64,000 nucleotides of DNA from Brachycybe producta. Lineage: Eukaryota; Arthropoda; Diplopoda; Playtdesmida; Andrognathidae. The notes below the pieces were generated by a model, which was given only the letters and a program-made list of their open reading frames with translations, was not told where the DNA came from and made no database searches. Positions within the stretch are counted from its first letter, which is position 1. Each line of letters begins with the position of its first letter. This document shows positions 11,840-20,080 of this stretch, in pieces. The stretch is taken from assembly GCA_036925085.1 (NCBI GenBank), contig JAUPFP010000001.1, positions 3,456,001 to 3,520,000 on the forward strand, written 5' to 3'. Both the position numbers and the translations under genes were made by a program.

Positions 11840-12033
11840 ACAGGCATTTCTGCGCAGCACTAACTTTTTGTTTACCCCGCCCTTTTATGAGCGTCAGACT
11901 AGATATCAACCAATTAGAAAATGAAAAAGGCGGGAAATGTGACATCAGACCCAGTAACTAACCAATTAAAAATTGACGACACTCATAAAAGAGCTGGACA
12001 AACAAAAAGTTAGTGCTGGGCAGAACTGCCTCG
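11840..12033. mobile_element. Palindromic hAT-like MITE (family A), copy 3, in the Beclin-1 promoter
   Basis: Left end ACAGGCATTTCTGCGCAGCA and right end GTGCTGGGCAGAACTGCCT are inverted. Both flanks contain TAACGTT (11831-11837 and 12034-12040), consistent with a target duplication whose exact edge is blurred. Interior has CCGCCCTTTTATGA, CCAATTA boxes and a CRE-like TGACATCA. Ends about 100 bp upstream of the Beclin-1 ATG. Confidence 0.75.
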
Positions 12034-12132
12034 TAACGTTAGCTGTTGCGACAGCGGCGGCTAACATCTAGCGACTATTATGAATTTCACCGATTAATCG
12101 ATTCTTATAACCGTAAAACAGAAGCAATAAAA

Positions 12133-12632
12133 ATGGCGGCGACCAAATCATCTTCGAAATCCGTTCCTGTTCAATTTGTTTGTCAACATTGTTTGTCACC
12201 GTTGAATCTTGATCGTTCTTTTTCTGTTTTAGACGAAAATGCGCTCACTGAACTATCGGCTCCTCTATTAATAACGTCCGAAAACGACGACACGGTGACA
12301 TTAATCGGTGGAGACACAGGAGGGGTTGGAAAAGGAGGAGAAATTTCATCTTCTTCGGTTTCGTCTTCCGATTGTGTGATGGAATTCGTTAATAGAAAGG
12401 TAACACCTCCAATTAGACTCACTGAAAGTGGAAATGGATTCACTCTAGTCGATGGAGATCATCTGTCTAATCATCATCACGACGAAACAGGAAGTTTAAG
12501 TCACGCTTTTAAGGTATCCAGTCGCCTCTTTGATATCGTTTCTGATCAGTCCGATGTCGATCATCCACTTTGTGAGGAATGTACCGACTCACTTCTGGAT
12601 CACATGGATCATCTCTTGAAAGTATGCACAAC

Positions 12633-12699
<67 letters not shown>

Positions 12700-14269
12700 T
12701 TTCATTTTTTTTTTACTAATAGACACCTTAAATCGCAGAAAAACTATAGCATGTGTGAAACTTAAAGAAAACTTGCAAATAAATAGAGGAAACGGCGCAA
12801 ATTTGCATGAAACTTACAGAAAAATGTTCAACTTTTAAGTGAAACTTACAGGGAAATGTGCAGATTAGCACGAAACTTGTGGATAAAGTTCAATGAAACA
12901 GAAGACGTTGAATACATTTCTGTAAAACATATAAAAAAAATGTACAATTTTGCATAAAACTTGGAGAAAGTTTTGCGAATTTGCAAGAAACGTACAGTAA
13001 ATTGTACAAATTTGCATGAAATTTTCAGAAAAGTGTTCAAACTTGTAAGAAACATGTAGAAAATTGTAGAAATTTGCATGAAATTTAGAGAAATCTTCAA
13101 ATAAATTAAAAAAAAAAAAACTGAGCAAATCTGTATGAAACTTACAGAAAGTTGTTCGAATTTGAATGAAACTTACAGGATAACTGAAAATCTGCATGGA
13201 ACTTGAAGAAAACGTTAAAGAAACAAAAGAACATTGTGCAAATTGCATGAAAATTAACAAAAATTTGGAGGAAGTGTCCGATTTCTGCGTTTTAGAAATT
13301 CTGTTCGCTAACAGGTGAAGAATATTAAGACGATAAACTTGAATTAAAACTTCCTTTTTAACTGTTTCAAAGGTGACCGAAGACGAATATCGAGATTATC
13401 AGGAATTTCTAGAGAAGTTCGAAGGAGAAACATCTGAATCTTCTTCCGAGAACGTCGAGGAATTACGTAACGAGTTAGAACGTCTACGAACAGAAGAACA
13501 GAAACTTCTGAACGAACTCAAACAGGTGGAAGAAGAAAAGGAACGAGCTGACGAAGAACTTGCTGCTCAGAATGAAGAACGAGAGCGACTTCATGCCGAA
13601 GAGGAACGTTATCTAAGAGAATATTTCGGTTACAAGCGAAAGTTATTGATTCACGGAGACGAACAACGGAGCGTCGAAAATCAGCTTCATTACGCTCAAG
13701 CTCAACTCGATAAGTTAAAGAAAACAAACGTTTTTAATGCTTCTTTTCATATTTGGCACAGCGGTCACTTCGGAACTATAAATAACTTCCGATTAGGTCG
13801 GCTTCCTAACGTTCCCGTCGAATGGAACGAGATTAACGCCGCTTGGGGTCAGACCGTTCTTTTGTTACATTCGCTAGCAAAGAAGATCGATTTGAACTTT
13901 CAGAGGTATCGTCTGGTTCCGTACGGAAATCATTCGTATCTCGAGTGTCTGACGGATCGTTCGAAAGAACTCCCGTTGTACGGATCGGGTGGAATTCGGT
14001 TCTTCTGGGACACGAAGTTCGATCAGGCGATGGTCGCTTTTCTCGACTGTCTTCAACAGTTCAAGGAGGAAGTGGAAAAAGGTGATACAGGGTTTTGTCT
14101 TCCTTACAGGATGGAACGAGGTCATATCGAGGATACCGGAACGGGAAATTCGTATTCGGTCAAAACGCAGTTCAATTCGGAGGAACAGTGGACGAAAGCG
14201 TTGAAATATATGCTCACCAATCTTAAATGGGGTTTGGCTTGGGTTTCGTCGCAATTTGTTAACAAATGA
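12133..14269 (+). CDS. BECN1: Beclin-1 (autophagy regulator)
   Basis: Scaffold subunit of the class III PI3-kinase (VPS34) complex that starts autophagosome formation. Two exons, 12133-12621 and 13373-14269, joined in phase 0, giving 461 aa (human protein 450). Visible parts in order: first CxxC pair in FVCQHC (about residues 16-20); Ser/Gly-rich acidic linker; BH3-like segment [20 protein letters not shown] (about 127-150), including the second CxxC (CEEC); charged coiled coil rich in Glu/Leu/Arg (about 165-235); and the C-terminal evolutionarily conserved domain from [14 protein letters not shown] to WVSSQFVNK. Start ATG is in a good context (AAAATGG); the open frame extends upstream but has no earlier ATG. 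The single intron carries a long CT microsatellite and degenerate repeats. Identification is very secure because the ECD is almost invariant across animals. Confidence 0.97.
12639..12696 (+). repeat. (CT)n microsatellite in the Beclin-1 intron
   Basis: About 28 uninterrupted CT dinucleotides starting 18 bp after the intron donor. Confidence 0.95.
12777..13265. repeat. Degenerate ~30-bp tandem repeats in the Beclin-1 intron
   Basis: Repeated variants of AAATTTGCATGAAACTTACA followed by GAAAATGTTC fill the intron up to about 100 bp from the acceptor. The open frames seen on the minus strand here are a by-product of the repeat and are not genes. Confidence 0.65.
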
Positions 14270-15350
14270 GAAACAAATGCCAAAAAAAATATTTAAAAAT
14301 TTGCTCTTTATGTTGAAAATTCGATTTTTGTGTAATTAATTTTGTAGATTTGTAAAAAAAAATTTCCACCATTCGTTAAGAGTTTCGTAAAGAGGGTCAC
14401 GTGTTTGCTATCAAATGGGACTGATATGTCATACGGGTTCTTTATGAACCGCATTTAATTAAAACTGCTGGTATTCGTAAATTGTATATAAGTTGAATGA
14501 AAACTTGTTTTTTTGAAGTCGTAGCTTCTGTCTCCACATCTACGACAATTGTTGATGCTGAAGTTTATGGTTTACTAAATACTTGAAATTCACGGGGATT
14601 GCATGCATTGCACTTGTTTTGCACTTGATTTCTAAGGCTTGCAATCTCTAGTTCCAGTTATCGAAGCCCAAGGGTCTACTAAACCTCATAGTTCGTTCCA
14701 GTGGTTCACTTAGCCCCATGTTCCTCGTAGCCCCCTGGTCCATGTACGCCACCATTTTTTCGCGATGAGAATAAAGTTTGGTTAAAAAAAAAGACCAAAC
14801 GAAAGTCGAGTTCCACTTAATTTAATTAACATGGAATTTCTTAATTGGTTTTAGTTTGGTTAAAACGCGTTTTCACGTTAAGAAACGGCTGATTTTCTAC
14901 ATCTGATTATTTTGTCTTTGATGAGAAAAATTATTACAAACCATCAAGTATTTTATAAACTAGAAGGGTAGCTCAATCACTTAATAATGTTTTCATGTTT
15001 GATATCTTTCAAAATAAACTTTTTATAGAAAGGCTTATTTTGAAAGAGAACATGAAAATACCCGTTCTAGTTTCTAAAATACATTGAAGTTTCACTTCAT
15101 TTTGCACCTTAAATACTGGAATAATGAGAGTAGTCGAAAATCAGCTGTTCATAAACCATCTTAAATATATAAATTTGTGCGATTTATTTTAAAATAATGC
15201 TTTTTTTATTCCACCCTGCAAATAAAATAAATATTACAGTAAAAAATACACAAAATGGACTTCATTTAATTAAAATGAAGTAAAATCCAAATATTAAATG
15301 CATCCAAATCTATCGTTGGGGATGTTTTTTTCTTTCTTTCTTCTCGATTT
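14270..15350. other. Spacer between Beclin-1 and the minus-strand secreted-protein gene
   Basis: Contains a family B palindrome at about 14955-15090 (AAACTAGAAGGGTAGCTCAA, inverted as TACCCGTTCTAGTTTC). The first few hundred bases probably hold the Beclin-1 3' UTR. Nothing else recognised. Confidence 0.5.
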
Positions 15351-17827
15351 CTACGAATACCAATTGTTATTGGTTTCTCCAATGACATGAATTTGGAAAA
15401 TGGAAGCCAATAATTGCCACCATCCCAAAAGTCCCATGTCCAGAACAGATTCGGCTTCAGTTGTACATTTTCTAAAATAAATGGAACATTTTCTTCCTTC
15501 CGATTGAGCTCCTAACGTTGCCGCTCTACTCAGCCAATGTGTCTGTAATACATTTGTTACAACATTTCCCGTTTGTCTCGTACTAGAAATAAATACAAAA
15601 TTGAATTGAATTATGAAAATGAAAAAATCAATATTATAAAATTTCAAATTGAAACGAAATCAATTTAAATACTTACTCGTTGTAAACCAATTTCTTCAAG
15701 AGAATATCGGATAATGGCTGAAACTTTTTAGGATTCGAAGAAATCTCGCAAATGAAACGTTGTTGACAAACTTCTGTGTCAATTTGAAGCATGTCCAGAT
15801 AATCCTCTAAAGATGTCACCTAAAAATCAAGCTGGTTTTAAAGTGGCAAACACGCCCTTCGAGGAAACTTGAAAAGTATTTTAGAAACTAGAAGGGTAGC
15901 TCGATCGCTAAAAGGTATTTTCATGAAAGATATCTTTCAAAATAAACTTTTTTTTATAGACCAAACTAAAAATTAAAAAGCTTATTTTGAAAGATAATAG
16001 CAACATGAAAATACTATCATTCAGTTACCTTTCTAGTTTCGAAAACACACCTTCAATTTCTCTTAAGTTACAATTTTACATTTACAGTGAAACCTTGGAT
16101 TGCGAGTGTTTTGCAAGACGAGCCAAACATGTTTTTTTAATAGATTTTAACTTGATAAACGAGCGTGGTCTTGCAAATACGAGTAGTACGTATACGTCTG
16201 CCGAGCGTAACGTGATCACAACTGAACCTTTGGTTCGGTTTGATATACGAGTGCCTTGAATTACAAACACGATTCTGGAACGAATTATGCTCGCAATCTA
16301 AGGTTTAAGGATGTTGTGTTATCAAAGCATTTATGCCGCTTTTCAAATCTTAATTTTACGTTTTGCATGAAGGAGTTTTTATGGCAGGTGATTCCCAAAC
16401 TTTGTTTTTTGTTCACGGCACAGCCATTTTTGTCTGAACAAATCGTGGCACACTTTGCAAAACTGATGACAAACTAATGTGCCACATCACACCCTTTTGG
16501 AAACCACTGGTTTAGTGTGTACGAGTAAATAGCAAAAGATTTGTTTATTTTCCTTTTTCTAATTAAAGTTAAAACATTTAATTGAAAATATTTGGCCCTT
16601 GGCAAACAAGTGACTCTTGAAAGACTTTTTGGTGACAAAAAGAAGTCGAAAGTTGCGGTGTTGGGTGTCATCGCAATGTATTTTCTATGGAAAGACACCA
16701 AAATTGACACTTGGGCTACTTTTAACTGTGTGCCAAAGTTGGGCGTCTTTTCATAGAAAAATACATTGCGACGACAGTCGAGAGACCTTCGACTTCATTT
16801 TGTCGCCAAAAAGTCTTTTCAAAAGTCGCCTGTGTGGTCCAACCGTCAGATTATATTAATTACATTCAACGGGAAATGCAATATTTTGCGGGCACACTTA
16901 AAAAAACACTAATGGCATACCCTCTTTGACAAATGCAGTTCTTATGGAGTTTCGGGACTAAATTGTTCTTCTGCCACAGGCACTTCGATCTTTCTAAGCT
17001 GCTTGCAGAGTAAATTATTCAAATTTATATCTTTGAAACTTTGCTATTACAGTAAAATGTTGGTTATCGGAACCAGTTTTTTTTTTACTTACTCTTATGG
17101 AAATACTACTTATGGAAGTTTTGAAAATTTCTTTGCAATCAGTTTTTCTTATTTTTCTCCACTTTTTTTAATGAGGAGTTCGATTATCGATCGTAACGTC
17201 GCGGTTATCGGAACCAATTTTTTGTTTAATTATTTTTTTATGGAAATACTACTAATGGAAATAAAACAATTTCTTTGCAATCAGCTTTTTCTTACTTTTC
17301 TCCATTTTTTTTAAAAAATGGGAGTTCGATTATACGAACTTTCGATTATCGGAACTATGCATGCCTCACAGTTTCGATGATCAATCGACGTGATTCAAAT
17401 GTATAATTAAATCAAGTTAAAAAAAAAAAAAAATCTAACCTGCGACGGGCAATTAGAATTTGCCGACTGTCTTCGACGATTAATCTGAGCATGCCGAAGA
17501 ACATTCGAAGTGAAACTACGTCCATGGGTGCCAAGCATTGCCCAATGTGGAATAAAAAATGACAATGGTACTGTTACCTGTAGACCTGCATAAAAATTAA
17601 TTATGCAAATATATAAAAATCAAATTTTTTTTTAAATTTACTTTAAAACAAAAAAGTAACCCATTTTTTTTTTTTTAAATTAAAATCTTACCAAAACCAA
17701 GTGGAAGTACTGGATTAAATTCGACAAATGTTCTTCCAGTAACTTTGTCACTCGTACCAAGTTCATCTTTCAAAGCAAAACTAAAACTCCAACTGAAAAC
17801 AATAGTAAAAACTGGAAGTAAATTCAT
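15351..17827 (-). CDS. Small secreted protein, possibly DM4/12-like
   Basis: Four exons (minus): 17827-17692, 17585-17440, 15819-15677, 15582-15351, all GT-AG and in phase, 218 aa. The N-terminus MNLLPVFTIVFSWSFSFA looks like a signal peptide. Then a stretch containing FIPHWAMLGTHGRSF, and a second half with four cysteines arranged CQQRFICEI ... GRKCSIYFRKC. In arthropod DM4/12 proteins (Pfam DM4_12) a C-x-x-R-x-x-C-E motif is followed by an alpha-helical stretch and a closing C-x3-Y-x2-C, which this layout resembles. The match is by pattern only, and the typical RRKRYLxFP opening of the family is not obvious. No function is known to me. The TTTTCAG inside the signal region could instead be an acceptor site, in which case the true first exon lies upstream. 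A family B palindrome and other repeats fill intron 2. Confidence 0.7.
15882..17400. repeat. Repeat-filled intron of the secreted-protein gene
   Basis: 15882-16045: family B palindrome. 16085-16340: degenerate block (GCCGAGCGTAACGTGATCAC, TACGAGTGC, TTGCAAGACGAGC) also found at 30460-30680 in UTP6. 16640-16830: an imperfect inverted repeat around AAGTCTTTT / AAAGACTTTT with GTCGAAAG...CTTCGAC. 17045-17360: two tandem copies of a block with GGTTATCGGAACCA and ATGGAAATACTACT. Open frames here are not coding. Confidence 0.5.
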
Positions 17828-18455
17828 ACTTTGTTTGTCTCAAACTTTCAAAAGACAATTTTTATTTTTGCAATTTGCTTCAATAACTTGCTGCCATTAA
17901 ATGAGTTTCATAAAAAAAAAGTGTGAAAAAATATCTTTATTTGAACACCTTCCACATCAAAGTAAAAGGTTAACGACCTCGAAACATTCTATGTGCGAAT
18001 AAAAAAAGAGTTGACACCAAAGTGTGGTGTGTTTTTTTTATTTCAAGTATCAAACACCAGTTAATAAACCCACACCTTTAATAATAATTACTAATTAACT
18101 ATAAACTGCTAAACAGAAAATTTCATAGGAAACTTCCTGGAATATTTATTTCTACAAAGTGACCACCAATCACTTTAACAAAAGAAGTTTTGTCTTTGAA
18201 GTTTGCTAAAAATAGATAATTTTTTTCAATTGTGATTAATGTTTAATAATATATTTTCAATTATTTTAATTACATTGTCATTTAAATTAATTTAATTATG
18301 AATAATAAAGAGATCCTCATAATGGATTTTTATTAGCACTTTACATTAAGACAGTAGTAGTAGGCTGTAATTAAAGGGGTAAACATGTTTTAACTCACTA
18401 GAATGTTTATTTTTATATGTTAATAATAATTGTATAATACAGTTGAAACTATTTT
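17828..18455. other. AT-rich spacer
   Basis: Upstream of the secreted-protein gene. I see no gene, RNA or clear repeat here apart from general AT richness. Confidence 0.5.
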
Positions 18456-18456
18456 T

Positions 18457-18499
<43 letters not shown>
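18457..18499 (+). repeat. (TA)n microsatellite, left flank of the LTR element
   Basis: Alternating TA that continues on the other side of the LTR element at 25445. The element inserted into it, so its target duplication (ATAT or longer) cannot be delimited. Confidence 0.9.
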
Positions 18500-18502
<3 letters not shown>

Positions 18503-19389
18503 AACGAACCACCTTGTGGTGGATAAAATATACCAAAAAGCGGTTGGCTAAGCCGCTTATTTTATCCTGGTTCGGGAGGAAGGGAACAAATTAATCCCTT
18601 TTCCTATTCCTCACAAGTTCTTCCTTGTTGAACTTTTACAGTAAAATGGATCTTTTAGCTGTCTGCTACCCCTCGGGCTTTCGCCCGTTAAAAGCTAGTT
18701 GATCGTGCTGTCCCTTGAAGTTGTATCTAGAAGTGTTGATCCGGGTTTTCACCCGGATTGATAATTCGAGATGAAGATGATTTCAGAACTTTCGTTCTCT
18801 CCATAAGTATAAGAAATAAGACTTGGCAATTTTTAAAGTATACCATTTGTTTATTTACAATTCCATTCTAGTCTTTAAAAAGACTGTTCTCTCTGAACAA
18901 ACTTGAGCATAGATTCGTTGTCTCAAGAGTGCTTCAGTGAATCCTTCTTTTACACAAAAATACACGGCCTTTTATACCCAAAAAGAGGATACTGAGAACC
19001 ATTTCTCAGTATTCTCTGATTGGGCAAAATCGAAATGAAAAACCAAACTGGCCAATCAATTTGATTGACCAGTGGTCACCAAAATATAGAAATATGATTC
19101 ATCCTTTAAAAACAATAATTTTCCAAGAAAAATACAACCCCATTGACTTAATGCTACTGCTTATCAGCATGATCTTTTTGTATTAAGGGGTGGGACTGGG
19201 AGAGAAAGAGACCCAAGACCCAAGAGGTGACCCAAGACAGGATATTGGCGTTGTCAGCTGAGAGAACTAGGTCAATCCTCTGTACATCAGTACAGAGGGT
19301 TGACAAAGTTCCAGGCCAATTCAAAAACAAAAACAAACGATCCACAAAAAACTAAGTGAGCCAGGAGCGCTCCTGGACTGATCGTTTCA
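18500..19389 (-). repeat. 3' LTR (left copy)
   Basis: 890 bp, direct copy of 24555-25444. It carries many short perfect hairpins, including CCTCTGTAC/GTACAGAGG, ACTGAGAA/TTCTCAGT, the 16-bp palindrome CCAGGAGCGCTCCTGG and three stems closed by GAAA in the element-sense strand (18674-18687, 18739-18758, 18785-18798). Confidence 0.95.
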
Positions 19390-19397
19390 CCCCCCCC
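19390..19397 (-). other. Polypurine tract of the LTR element
   Basis: Eight C on the plus strand, i.e. G8 in element sense, immediately before the 3' LTR start. This is the usual place for the plus-strand primer of reverse transcription. Confidence 0.75.
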
Positions 19398-20080
19398 AAC
19401 TAAGCATGAAGTTCGTCCCTGAACTTCACACTGGTAAGCAGCCGCATTAAGTCAAAAACAAATCCCTTTTTGAAAAATTTTCACTTTGCATAACCAAAAA
19501 TAAAAATATACAATTTGTACCAATAAAAACAATATCACAGGTTTCAATTTGACTCATCACAGTTGATTTGTAACCCTGAAATCCCTTAGACCCCCGAAAA
19601 TCAATTTACCCCCATCAACTTTGTATTTAAGTTCGACTAGAACATACCCAAAATACAGAAAAAATTTAAAAATAACCTATATCTTTTTCATCGATAAATA
19701 TACAAAGAAAAACGTATCCACGAACTTTAATTTAAATTCCATCTCCCTCCCAAAAACCCTGACTAATTAAAAACAAAGTTAACGGAAGGTTAAACCCTTT
19801 TTAACCCTCCCTAAAAAAAAAATGTTTTAAAAGAAATTAATTTGGCCCCAAATTAAATTTCTAACCCACAAATTAAAACAGATTTTAAAACCCCCAAAAG
19901 AAAACGAAAATTCAAAATTTTAACTTTTAAAAAGAAACCCCTTATTTTTCTTTTAACCCCAAAAATTAAAAATAAAAACAATTTGAAAAATTACGCTTCC
20001 TCGCTGACTCGTTCCTCCGGTTTCCTCAGCGTGGATCGGAACTGGTCCGCGCTGGTCCTTTTTCGGTCCTGGTCCTCCGT
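19398..20080 (-). other. 3' non-coding interior of the LTR element
   Basis: Lies between the second frame and the 3' LTR polypurine tract. C-rich on the plus strand (many CCCC runs), with no frame of note on the element-sense strand. Confidence 0.6.

Noticed and set aside
12865-13260. 131-codon minus-strand frame in the Beclin-1 intron
   Set aside because: Produced by ~30-bp tandem repeats; no codon-use signal and no homology.
19154-19345. 63-codon frame in the LTR (and its twin at 25209)
   Set aside because: It is short, lies within LTR hairpins and has no plausible start context; identical only because the LTRs are.
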